From Allolobophora icterica (Eukaryota; Annelida; Clitellata; Crassiclitellata; Lumbricidae), in assembly GCA_963556255.1 (NCBI GenBank), contig OY744615.1:18267077-18331076 (forward strand): a stretch of DNA of 64,000 nucleotides, in the 5' to 3' direction. The translations under genes were made by a program, and so were the position numbers. The notes beneath the pieces are model-generated. The model saw nothing but the letters and a program-made list of their open reading frames with translations. It made no database searches and was not told the DNA's origin. The stretch's first letter is position 1; each line of letters opens with the position of its first letter. This document shows positions 25,451 to 37,312 of the stretch, piece by piece.

Positions 25451-26039
25451 AAAAAAACTAGGCTAACCTTGAAGCTTTTAATTGAGCCTGAAAATGAAAA
25501 TGTATTTCAAATGGAATGGATCATTTAGATATTTTCAGTTCACAGTCAGAAACAGTTTGCATGATTAAACGCGATGTGCCGCATACTTCCCACGTTCTGT
25601 TTCACAATGTGATCACACAAAGAGAAATTCACAGCAGGGTGTATATTAGGCATACTGATTGACAACGTCAAATATAAATTTGAAAAATTTATGGTTAGCC
25701 AAAACTTATTGTTCAAAGAAATTACTAGTGAACATTCAAAGTTCAAACACATTACAGGTAATGTTGACTTCTGGTGGCTGAAGATATGCACAAAAGAAAC
25801 TTCACAAAAGAAGTGAATGTTGAATTAATGCATCACAGTCTTTTGTCCAGCAAGACACCACAACACACAAGAGTGGGAATACAACTAATAGGAAGAAAGT
25901 TAGTTACAAATACGGTTATAATAATAAGTAAAGATGAAGGCAGTGCATTTAGTTACTTGCCTCTACAGAAATTCACCAGAAGTACAATAATGATAATAAA
26001 ACCAATAAAAACAAAATAGTAATAATAATAATGATAATA

Positions 26040-26985
26040 TTGCAGCTGTTAAATGTTCAGAAATCTTCAACCTAATACGAAAGCTACAATCTGGCTTCAG
26101 GAAAGGCCATTCAATTGAGACAGTTCTTCTGAGACTCATTTCTTATATCTACAACACAATAGACATCATGCGTCAGGAGCACAGCGTTTGATGGCTGACC
26201 AGAATGACCATCAGTAAAATGAAGCCATGGGTCAGTCTTTTGAGTGGCTTCTCTCTTTCCTGAATGGACACACAAATGATGGTGGCCATGGGTTTGGGCA
26301 CTTCAATAGCGACACATGTTACACTTTTTGCTGCAAAGCCTAGTCCTTGGGCCACCTCTGTTCATACTGACTGTACAGTGTACACTGCTGGTCTCACCAA
26401 GATCATTTTCTCTCCTGAAGCCCAGGTTCATTACTGTGCCGCTGACGTCAAACTGCAATTGACATGCTATCCGTCTGACCCACTGGCTTGTTTGTCTAAA
26501 ATTCTGGCAAGCAATATAAATGCTGAATGGATGTCTTAAAATCAATTGGAACACCAGAATCGTCATATCTATCATTCGACACCACTGCAACTCTCCTCCA
26601 CTCCTTCATTCCAACAAGCCTGGACTATTGTCCTTGCAGTCCTGCCAAGGTTCCAGATGCAAAGGTTCAAGTCAAGCCTCAATTGCACTACCTGAATCGT
26701 CGCTAACATTCATGTCTTGAGTTACATGCAAGATGTTGAAATAGCCTTCGGTCAAGGACAAGATAGTCTTCAAGATCCTCTTTAAATGGGACAAGTCAGT
26801 GCAGCCCCAGAACATGTCACATACTCTTTTCTCGTTTCAAGAAACACCTTAGAACATACTTTTTCTCATTGGCTTTCAAACATCAGATATTTAACTGCCC
26901 TTCATCTGGTAACTGACTAACCACGCCTCAGATTCGCATTTCCGTATGACCTTACGCATGTTAAAATCGTTCATAATAATAATAA
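26040..26985 (+). pseudogene. CR1/L2-group LINE relic, copy A
   Basis: Decayed reverse transcriptase: LQSGFRKGHSIETVLLRL (about 26085), a YADD-region relic CAADVKLQL (about 26435), TSLDYC (about 26618). Its 3'UTR contains GACTAACCACGCCTCAGATT then (AAT)n. Many stops and frameshifts are present. The 3' end is shared with the copy ending at 30170. Confidence 0.75.
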
Positions 26986-27384
26986 TACATGCATACATAC
27001 ATACACAGCTCTTTGCATACATGTTTTTCAGAGGGATTACACTTCCAAATAATAATTTATGTATGTAATGGCATGTAAACCGGGAGAGTGTAAACGAGTC
27101 CTGACTGCACGTGAAGCGGCTCTTAACATAACACATTAAAGACAGTTCACAGAAGAGCTATTATTAATATTTATATAACTGCAAATTGTGAATTTGAGAA
27201 ACCTATGACATGTTTGTAAGCACATGTTATTACAAACTACACATGAAAATTTTAAAATCTTCACAGCACGGTTAAATCTTAATTTTAGACTTCTCGGCAT
27301 CAAAAACCAATTCAGAAAGACAGCAGCAACTGAAGTTCTAAAGCAGTTTGTTTCATGATAGGAAATTATTGAATGCAGACAGTG

Positions 27385-27500
27385 ACAGCGGCAGGAGTTG
27401 AACCTGCAACTGTCCCATCATATCAACAACATTACCACTAACATTACAACAACATGCAACACAGGGGGCTATCGGTTGCGGGTTCGACTTCGTGTAACGA
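27385..27500 (-). mobile_element. tRNA-like B-box relic
   Basis: GGAGTTGAACC (27394-27404) is the inverse of GGTTCAACTCC. A second GGGTTCGACTTC lies in plus orientation near 27480. This is a degraded tRNA-derived fragment and not a credible tRNA gene. Confidence 0.35.
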
Positions 27501-28358
27501 CCCTGTCATGATTCATAAGCAAGTGCGCTTTAAGCAAAAGCACTTCAGTTGTCAGCTTCTGCAGGGATAGTTGATAAAATAACAACTAAGGTTTCTCACA
27601 GAACCACAGATGCAAACACACATTTGAAAGTCACGTAACCTGCAGTTTAACAGCTGTCTTCAAGCTTTAAGCATCGCAGGCATACTTGGAATACACAACT
27701 AGTTGTCCACCACTGCTTAAGTAGTTGCCCTATAATGGTACAGCTTAAGAGTCATTAATGACAGTACAGCAAATTCTTTCATTCTTCCTCTGGGACTTAT
27801 TGCAAAAAAATAAAAAACGCATCTATCTGGTGGTCATTTAGCCTCGATCTCAGCCAAATTGAACTTTCCACAACAACGTTTCTATAAGAAACATCACAAC
27901 TAATTAATATTCTAACTCTAAATTATCACCTTTTTCAGTTAAATTTGTAAAAATTTGGAGTAAAACCATAAGATACAATTCAACACAAAACATCCTGTGG
28001 TAAAAAACCTTCCAACATGGTAACGAACAAACCACAACAGCATTGAGAATATCCCAGAATTTTGAGTTTAACACAACTCTTAAGTTGGTCACATCAATCC
28101 TGTCTGAGAGATTTAGATTCGGTTTGAGAAACAATTTAATAAAAAAATAATAACAAATTTGACTGAACGGCAAGACAGCACAACAAAAAAGAAACACGGA
28201 TACCACTAAGCGATTGTCAAACGAACATCATCGTAACAAAAACTGCCGCAGCAAATGCCACAGAAAAACCATGGTCACATTTGAGTAAAATCCAAGACTG
28301 CCTTAACAACGGAAACCACAAGAGCACGAAAATAGTCACAACAACTAAACTGTCTTAG

Positions 28359-28644
28359 CAGTGGCGGCGATCTTGTTTGACAGGTGGGGGGACACTTTTG
28401 AAATGATCTGGTCAAAAAAGTTTTGAACTGATCTGGTCAAAAAAAGGTCAAAAACATTTCTTCCATGCTTACGCGCGATAAAATTTGATCTAAAAAAGTT
28501 TTTACGTGCGCCCGCGAAATAAAATTTGTTTACCTTTTTTGGCGTTTCTTCAAAATTTGGGGGGACAAATGTATGGTGTGTCCCTCCCCCACTCTGAAAG
28601 GTGGGGTCTTGTCCCCCTCGACTCACCCGGGATCGCCACCCATG
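28359..28644. mobile_element. hAT-type MITE, family GGCGGCGATC, copy 3 (286 bp)
   Basis: Ends are CAGTGGCGGCGATC and GATCGCCACCCATG, with target duplication TGTCTTAG at 28351-28358 and 28645-28652. The interior matches copy 2 reversed and carries tandem GATCTGGTCAAAAAA units near 28408-28445. Confidence 0.88.
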
Positions 28645-29399
28645 TGTCTTAGCAACAGAAACCTTCAGAGCAAGAAGTACAATACTCAAAGAATTTACCA
28701 TCACATAAAAACATTAATAATACCGGTAGTCACATGAATGATAATCATCACCCAGCATGATAAAAACAATGACATAACAACAGAAACTGGTCACAGTAGC
28801 AGTCATGGTAACACGAGATCACAATGGAATAATCACCATAGCATCCAAAGCTATGACAATGAAGAGTAAAATCACACAGGAAACTAACATAAAAAAACAG
28901 CACAGAATTGTCACTACAGTAAATTGCAAGCAAGGTTTCACCTCAAGGTTCAGGCACCTACAGAATATGCCCGACACTAGAATATTTTGCACCATCTTCG
29001 GGTGTGTCTGGTACATTAGCTTTTTTATTTTGTAACACATTGTTACAAAAAGTGGTGCATAAAAAGTATCATATCTGCATGATGCTTTACATGGTTAGCC
29101 ATGACCTCATGTTGCAACAATCATCATAAACTGCCAGATATAAACTGAGGTAACCTGAGAGCTGGCCAAATGTATAAATTCTATCCCAATTCCTACTCTT
29201 TCCCTTACCTCCCTCACCGTTTCAACTCCAGACACTGCCTACCTTAGCCGTCTGACTGTCTGCCTGCCTTATTCCTTTGGATCTTGACCTGAAACCGATT
29301 TCACCCCCTGCGTACCAAATGTGATTTGACTAAGTGCCTGTGAATAACCTGGATCCCGTGACTTCACTTTTTTGGTTACGATTATAAGTGTTAACCAAA

Positions 29400-30164
29400 T
29401 CCTTCTCAGCCTCAGCCAGTAAGGTAGCATTGTTGGTCCTCGGATCGGCCACCTGATCTCACATCAAAACACTTGGGGTCACTTTGGACAGTAATCTCAC
29501 ATTCCAATCTCACATAACAAGCCTTTGCAAATCTTGTTTCTATTATATCAGGGCAATTCGTCACATAAGATCTGCTCTTACCAAAGACATGTCACAGACC
29601 ATAGCCTGTTCTCTTGTCTGCTCTTGCCTCGATTATGCCAACTCTGTGTTTGCAGGCATTTCAGATCTTCAAGTCAACAGGCTTTAACGCATCCAAAATT
29701 CTCTGGCTCGCGTGGTGTTGCGTGCATCTTCTTGTTCAAACTCATTAACTCTGCTCCATCAGCTGCATTGGCTTCCTGTAAAATTCAGAATTAAATTTAA
29801 ACTGGCCTGCTTGACATTTAAAACCCTCACAATGTGCACTCCTACCTAACTTCAAGCACTACTCTCTCCTTACATTCCGCCACGCAGTCTACGGTCTTCG
29901 GTTATGGGTCTTTTGGTTGAGCCTAGATGCAGCACTGCCATGGGCTCTCGTGCATTTCGTGTTGCAGCCCCCAAGGAATGGAACCGACTACCAATGCTTA
30001 TCCGTTGCTCGACCTCTTATTCTTCCTTCAAGAAACGCCTCAAAACTCATTACTTCTCACTGGCTTTCAAACAAATGGATATCTAATTGCTCTTCACCTG
30101 GCGGCTGACTAACCGCGCCTCAGATTCGCATTTCTGTGTGACTTTGCGCGCATTAAAAATGTTT

Positions 30165-30170
<6 letters not shown>
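29400..30170 (+). pseudogene. CR1/L2-group LINE relic, copy B (reverse transcriptase C-terminus)
   Basis: A better preserved 3' half: MDSNLTFQSHITSLCKSCFY (29484), CLDYANSVFAGI (about 29630), LHQLHWLPVKFRIKFKLAC (about 29755), FRVAAPKEWNRLPMLIR (about 29955), and FKKRLKTHYF with a stop after MDI (30084-30086). Frame changes occur near 29690 and 29850. The 3'UTR contains GACTAACCGCGCCTCAGATT and ends in (AAT)n at 30168. Confidence 0.85.
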
Positions 30171-30202
<32 letters not shown>

Positions 30203-30204
30203 CA
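30166..30204. repeat. (AAT)n tail of LINE copy B
   Basis: Twelve AAT units directly follow the LINE 3'UTR, consistent with a retrotransposition tail. Confidence 0.85.
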
Positions 30205-31789
30205 AGTGTAAACCACATGCAATCACTTTCCAGCCAAGTTCCTCAATCGAGAATACTGAAATTCAACTTCTGAATTACTTTTCTGTTCTTGGGAGATCGA
30301 ACCCAAACCCAAGCATCGATGGTTACTTGTGAAATCATATTAAACACTCATAAATCTGTTGGAGAATTCCAGTCAAAATTCAACAGGCCAAGGAAAACAG
30401 AGGCTAACCTATGGGAGTTAAAGCTACCAGATGACTGAGTGCCAAAATTGTCAGATAATACAAAAACTCAAACAGTAATATAGTTCACGCTGATTTCATG
30501 ATTGTGAAACACTCAACGAAACACAAAAGTCAAAGTGGAATGCAAAACTTCAGATACAACAGTAAACTTTAAAGGAATATTAAAAATAACAGCATTAGCA
30601 TTAGATTTCAGACAGTGAATAGATGCAATGATGCCTCTTAATAACAAACTGTATTGTTTCCCAGTCACTTTTAGAACACGATCATCATTAAAGTGTTAAA
30701 GCGATGCAAGAATCAATTAAGTATAAGTGCTGCTAACCAATCATCAAAAACACTAGTATTGACATTGATAAACATCATGCTGTCTATAACATTCTCGCAG
30801 TACACAGAGAATAATTTTAACAACAATGCCTTCTCTGTTACTAGTAGGCTTTCTTCAGTGACTTACTTTGGGTATCTAATACCAAAAAGATCAAATATAC
30901 CAATTTGCATGTATAAACCTTTAATTTTTGTAAAACTTTAAAATCAAAACTATATTAATAGTTCAGTTCAATATTTCCTTTAAAAGATTCAGTCACTTTC
31001 ACTGGGTGTAACAATTAAACTTGTTAATTCACATCAATTTTTTAAAGGTTCAATCTGTAATCCTGTAAGACTCCTGCTATTCGTTAGAATACCTACAACA
31101 ATTACACGTAATAACACCCTTAAAAGCTAACACTAACAATAAGACAATGCAATTAATAAAAAGTAACAATGCAATAACAAATCATAAATTTATTAGTGAT
31201 TCTGAATCAACCAATTTTCTGCACTCTGTATATTTCTTGAGAAGCATTAGTTTTTATTCTCGAGAAAAGGTTCATTTCAATATTCAACTCAATCTGTCAG
31301 CTCTGCAAGCAGCCTCTGCCATTCTTCTGACCTTAACTCAAGATCTACACACCAGATCAGAAATTTTTTGAAGATTTCTGATCCATCAGCGTCTCCATGC
31401 CAACTCCCAGCCAGCCATAATGAGCACACCGACCGCAGAATGTCAGTGGAAAGATCAGACAGTAAGGAAGAAGACTGGCCACTGGTTCTCATATGCCAAG
31501 GCTAAGAAATATGAAGTCGCTAACATAGCTGCCTCTCAGGCTAGTTTACGGGATTGCTCTTCTCTCATCTACTCTCTAACTCAAGATCTACATGGTATTA
31601 CCTGTGTGCCAAGGTGCTTACTCTCTATGGGCTGCCTCTTTGTCTTGCTGGACTCTGCAACTGATCAGATCTTCAGACGAGAGGTTTTTGTGCACCATTG
31701 ACTGATACCTCGTGTATTAATAAAAAAAGCTAAAGATCAAGTCCTGCCAACAGATCCGAATTAACAGGCACTAGAGGTCTTCTACAAAC

Positions 31790-31995
31790 AAAGACATAGA
31801 TGGAAAACGTGATGAAAGATCTTAAAGAACAAGACTTGAACATGAGAACGGCCCTGGATGCTATCAGAGACAGGAAGAAATGGAGCCATCTTGTAAAAAC
31901 CTCATCGTCGGCACACACCTGACGGAAGAGAGAAAAAGAAGCGGTCTTCTTCAGTGCTCATGAATAAGCTGGTGCCCTGCACTTAGCTTTTGAGT
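31790..31995 (+). pseudogene. LINE C-terminal fragment plus dispersed 3' sequence
   Basis: The frame MENVMKDLKEQDLNMRTALD then AIRDRKKWSHLV matches the usual DLK...A.DRxxWR end of several LINE open frames, with a stop at about 31921. It is followed by CATGAATAAGCTGGTGCCCT and CACTTAGCTTTTGAGTAGC, a sequence found at four or more other sites in the window. Confidence 0.6.
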
Positions 31996-33059
31996 AGCAC
32001 TTTAAAAATTTGTAGTTTATGATTATGATTACAATTCTCTGAACAACTCAAAATCACGACATGACTAGAAATTAAACACAAAATCGACAAGCAGAACAAG
32101 AATAATATTAAGTAAAAGTTTACTGCAGATGGAAATAATAACATTGAGCTTAGAAACGCTGAGGTAAGCAAACTGCATAGCAATAGAAAAGCCCACTTAA
32201 CACAGTTTAAAACCATGAATCCATGAAAAGCGGGGACAAACTGTAGGCAATCAAGGCTGTTACGCCCACACAGCAGCTAGCCCTACTCAAGAGGTAATCG
32301 TAATTGCTTTTCAACCAGTTTTCAAATCACTGTCACTACCAGCAATGCTGATTTTCGTTGTCTGAAACGGTACGCTAATTCTGCAAACAAGTAAAGCTAT
32401 TTCAAGCAGTGCATAAAATGCAGATGAAGACAAGACAATTTAATGCCACTTCAATGCTATTTCAAATCCAGTTCTCTTATTATCAAAAGACAGCTTGAAA
32501 GCATTTAAAGTCAACTTTAGAGCTACTTTACAGTTTGTTTTATTTACAATTGTTTTCGGTTAAGCTAATAACTATAAAGTTACTTTACATACTCTAACTC
32601 AGCATATCTAGTACATTTCCACAGTTAAATTATGCTCACTGTACAATACATCAGACTAGCTGGATGAAAACTTGGACTTACAAGCCATTTTCGGTCATTT
32701 TACATCAATAATTGTCAGAAATACATTATCTCTTAGCTAATATCAGAATAATCGATCGGAATAATGAGCCCCCATAATTTTATGTTTCATCATAAATTTG
32801 CATATATAACTGTCATTTTAGAAGTCAGTAGACTAGTCTAGATTAATTAGATCATATTATGGTAAAATCTATTCACTTATGTGATTCAAAATAGTTTTCC
32901 ATCTTCAGTTACACAGGCTGTCTTTTCAACAAACATTTGACTATATTGGACATTCTTTCTTGTAAATTCCAGCACAGTCTGGTGTCATCCCATCTCTCCA
33001 ACTCTGGTGTCTCAGTTGCAACAGTTCTTGGTTGATCTTGTTTACAATTCTGCCACTAA

Positions 33060-33205
33060 CGGGATCTTATTCTAATGATTTCCATTAAAACAGTTGGTCT
33101 TTGTCAATTTTACTATTCTTGCTCAGCCATGTGGAATGCTTTATCAACTAAGATTAAGAATTATATACTCATAATAACTCGTTTTAAGAAGAAATTTAAA
33201 CCATT
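33060..33205 (+). pseudogene. possible LINE C-terminal fragment
   Basis: The plus frame reads FYYSCSAMWNALSTKIKN then TRFKKKFKPL, resembling the FSxxAPxxWNSLPxxIR...FKxxLK ending of LINE reverse transcriptases. It is short and isolated, so only tentative. Confidence 0.4.
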
Positions 33206-35119
33206 GGCTGTACACCAAAATGCAGATAGCATTTGGTTAAATAAAATATATTTCTTATCTTATCTTATCCTATATTTGTTTACTAGACCTGCATATATGG
33301 AGCCTGGATTTTCTTCTTGACATTGCTTCATTAGCAATTGTCTTGACTAGTTCCGTATTATAAAGTCATTGTACATTAATTTCCGACTCTATTTGAATTG
33401 TATACATCACAAGCATTAGTTAAATACTATTACTAATAATAATAATACATGACTCAAAATCTAAAGAACTGAATAAAGCAGCTTTATGAAAATTCAAACT
33501 GATTTGCACATAGGCCGTATACAAGTTTCACATCAAACCAGAGGCCAAATAACTGTAATATAATACAACGCAGCCCAGCATATTCCATATTAGATGACTC
33601 GATGTTGTGCAATATAATCAAGCTTTCATAACAGCATGACTTCAATAGCTGTCATTTTTCATCACTACGACGAACAAACATGGCATTCTAAAGCGGATCT
33701 GTCAAAGCAATGCAAATCAAAATACCATGGTACACAGACCCATATGCAAGAAATTTGATGTCGTTACAGGATATTGAATATCTTTTTCACCAAAATATTA
33801 ACACATAAAGCAGGTACAGAAGTCTAAACACACCAAAAATTTACATCATCATCACTTAAAACTTCAGAAACGTGGCAAGAACACGACAAAATTTGCAAAA
33901 CAAGAGGTAATCAAAATGCAACGATGAGGCAAGAGTCTCACACAAATTCATTGCCGGCCAATTAAAAATTTACAAAACCCAAGAACAACTAGCTCATTGT
34001 TTATTGCCCACTAAAAACAATCCAATCAACATATTCTGTATTCTTCACTTCAGTCATCCTGTTGTTAATTTATTCCTTCATTCTTCAATTTAAGATATAA
34101 CAGGCACATCTTTAGGAACTTTTCTTCCATTTAGCACACTCCTCATGCTTTCATTCACATATCAGGAGTCCTTATTTAAACATTTTATTTGCTCATCTTC
34201 TGTTGGTCTTGCAAACTTCTTTTTTTTCACACTAAGTTTTCCAATTATTACACTTACAATGCCTATATCCAACAGTTTCAGTTTCCAGTTAACATCAAAA
34301 CTTTACTCTCTTCAAGTGCTCTTGGCAAAATTTCACTCATTGCTTTCTTTGTCGCACATCCTCAGTGCTTAATCTCTCTTCTCTGAACCTAAAAACAGTC
34401 ACTTTAACGAAACTGGTCATAAGATAATAAATCTATGACGAAAATTAAAAACTGGGTCAACTTACCAGCTTCAACTGTAAAAATTAAATTTTTAGTGATC
34501 AGCTCAGCAGAATAGAGAGGAAGCTACAAACTAGATGAGAAGACTGGAACCACAGCCATACATAAAACCTGCACCTTATAAGTGCGGTAGAGAGGATTTC
34601 TGCTTTATTACGAGAGAAGATTGAATATATGACAGGCAACCCAACATTTAAATCTTTATTCAAGTTAATTAAATTTAAGTTAATCTGTTTCATACATAAG
34701 CAACAACTTTAAGTGATTAAATTATTGTTTAAATTACTGTTTATTACATGCAATTTCAAGTCTTCATTAGACCCTTGAAACAATGTTAGTGTTACGACTC
34801 ATGTAGGGATCTGCAAGAACCTTGTTGTAACCTTGGTGCTTATTTGTTGATCAGACCATTCAACTGAAACAATTTTTATATATTCACCGGAGATTCATTA
34901 AAACATGTTTCTGATATAACATGGTCAGGGTCATGGGTCCAAAAATTGGTTCAGTTATAGAAAAGAAAGTCATTAAAACATGACCTCACAACAGTTTGGA
35001 TCATGATATGCTTCCCAAAAACAACACACACCATGAGTTTCCCGTGTACATAAACCATTTTGTCCGACTGCCAATAGCAATAACATAACAAGGGTTTAAA
35101 GGGTTCACAAGACGTGTAG

Positions 35120-35600
35120 CCTGTGTTAGAACCACTGCAAGTTAACCTGTAATGCTTAAACTTTCCTAGTTTCGTCTTAAAAGCCATGAGTGACCACTGA
35201 GACAGTAGTATCACCCAAACCACTCCACAAGTCTACAACTCTTGCACTGAAGAATTTCTGCCCTAATGTTCCTTTTGGCTTCTTAAATAGCTTATACCTT
35301 TGTCCCCAAGTTGCCTTGTTGGGTGCTAATTCAAAGAACCTCTCCCACTGCACTGCCTCCTTTCCAGTGAAAATCTTTTAGGAAAAGTAGGCTTCAATTA
35401 GGTCTTCTCTGCTTCTCCTCCTCTCTGATGTTGTTAATCAACACCTTTTCAACCTTTCTTCATAGCTCAAATCCTTGTAACCCCAAATATTTTTTGCTCT
35501 TCTGGTACACTTTCCCTAGTTGTTCAATGTAATGTTTCGAGTATGGATTCCACACCTGGATGCAGTATTCTAACTGTTGCCTAACGAGCTACAATACAAA
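35120..35600 (-). pseudogene. LINE reverse transcriptase C-terminal fragment
   Basis: Minus-strand pieces read RQLEYCIQVWNPYSKHYIEQ (about 35590-35520), EERRRSREDLIEAY-like residues (about 35400), IFTGKEAVQWERFFELAPN (about 35380-35320) and KFFSARVVDLWSGL (about 35250). This is the common LEYxxQVWxPY to RVVDLWNxLP block of a CR1/Rex1-type LINE. Stops and frameshifts show it is a relic. Confidence 0.78.
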
Positions 35601-35714
35601 CATCAGCTTCAGAGAGACTCTACCAAGCACCTACATACAAACATACAAAACACAGAGCCTACGTGTACCTCTGCCCTCCAATTCTTCTTGCCCTAAACAA
35701 CACCCACCTTAACA

Positions 35715-35860
35715 GCTGCTCTGCTGACCTGCCCCCATGGTAACTGGACTCGAACTTCCTCTGGGCTACTCTCTGGAAACCCCCTCTGACTTGACACAGC
35801 ACTCGTGAATAGGCTGGTGCCCTGCGCTTGGCCTTCGAGTGGTGCTTTAGAAGTTTGGAG
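35715..35860 (-). mobile_element. tRNA-like B box beside a dispersed repeat
   Basis: The inverse of AGTTCGAGTCC lies at 35746-35756. At 35806-35850, GTGAATAGGCTGGTGCCCTG and CTTGGCCTTCGAGTGGTGC match the sequence at 31958-31995. It may be a composite SINE or two adjacent fragments. Confidence 0.4.
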
Positions 35861-36962
35861 AAAACGATCATGAATATAATATTTGACAGTACTTCAAATG
35901 ATACAAAAGAGTAACAAATTTTGGAACTCAGCAAGGAAGAAGAGATCTGGATATAGCCCCAAGATGGAATTCTTGCCGAGTTGCAAATCAGCAAATCTGC
36001 ATGCTACTGATAGCACAGAACAAAATGAGTTACCATGTTGATCAGTGACCACTCCTCTTGTCATATACTAATGAAATGCAACAATGTTAGCTTTACTTTT
36101 GACCCGCTACATCACTAATTATAGTACATTAGAAATAATGTTTGCTTAAATAAATCCAAAATTACATTATTAGTAATTACTCAAGCATAATAGCAGATAA
36201 TAATCATCGTTATCAATTCCACCAGGCCAGAAAGATTATCAGCTTACTGAACAAGAAATAATTGAAAAAGAACTTCTGAAATTTATATTTAAAAGATTTT
36301 CTGAATAAATAACGGTTCTTGGCATTGCTGATATGCAAAATCCAATTCACTAAGCTACATCAAACTTCTGAGAAACCCTTAGTATGTTAGCCAGTCTAAA
36401 TTGAAATACTTTGAAATGAATTACATTGTTGCATGGCTGATAACCCATATTCTGTAGCTGTTACAGAACAGCTTGCATTATGTGTGGCATAGCAACTGTC
36501 TTGTAGTACACAGTGTATGGGTCTAATCATAATGATGGCCTGGACCTAAAAGTCACTGAAATGTATGCAAGACCAAGTTCCACATTCTCAGGTGCAGACA
36601 GAGGATTAGACAGACGGCATTGCTTTGCAACTCGAGTCCAGCTCTGGTTCTCTGTTCGGTCAATAGTCTGGTTTCATCTTTACTCTTCACACCTCAAGTC
36701 CTAGCCTAGCAAAAACTATAGCAGAAACTCTGGTGGACAAATACACTGGTATAAATTGAGATAGCCAGGCAGATTGACTGGTCTCTGGAGGGCTTCGGTT
36801 TTCATACCTAGCACACAAACTGCTTCTCTATCAGGCTAAAGAACTGGCTCTATATCAAAAGCTCTGACAGAAATACTGGTATTCTGTCATTCTAAACTAA
36901 AAAACATGCCTGACAGAAAAGCTCGTGCTCTGCTTGATCAGCAGCACATAAGTTTCGAATCA

Positions 36963-37312
36963 TCACCAGTCTTGATTGAAGTACTGATGCTCGCTAGTAC
37001 CATCGCCCTCTACGTAGTACTGAGTCTGTTTGAGGTACTCCTTGAGCCGCGGTGGGATCGGCAGACGATCGATGAGATCACGTCGTACGATCCTCACGAT
37101 CAGAAATCGGCAGATGTGCTGGAGAGAGTGCATACTGCGCATGCGTGACACCGGGTATAAGAGCTGGACTGGTGCTGGAGGAAGACCGGGAGCTCGAGGA
37201 CGAAGGAAGTAGAGGAACTTGCCGCTCTGTGAGTGCTCCATTGCCTTTTCAATGAACTCAACAATCGTTGCTGCGCCGTGTGATTTCGGCTGAGAATAGA
37301 AACTGAATGTAC
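36963..37312 (-). CDS. SOCS7: SOCS7-like coding exon 4 (SH2 C-terminal half and SOCS box)
   Basis: The acceptor is TATTTTAG at 37313 and the stop is TGA at 36963-36965. The exon encodes TFSFYSQPKSHGAATIVEF, GKFLYFLRPRAPGLPP, PVQLLYPVSR, the BC box SLQHICRF and the Cul5-box LPIP, ending in NQDW. GC content is clearly higher than in the flanks, as expected for a conserved coding exon. Confidence 0.95.

Larger units (their letters stand above)
23345..28350. other. mostly intergenic AT-rich DNA with LINE debris
   Basis: Apart from the LINE fragments at 24335 and 26040 and the AAT-linked repeats at 25190, I see no coding region. Short frames have no family motif. Confidence 0.5.
28653..36962. other. 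intergenic region downstream of the SOCS7-like gene
   Basis: Holds LINE relics at 29400, 31790, 33060 and 35120 and tRNA-like debris at 35715. Between 31995-33060 and 33205-35120 it is AT-rich with nothing recognisable. The SOCS 3'UTR must lie immediately left of 36963, but its polyadenylation site was not resolved. Confidence 0.5.
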
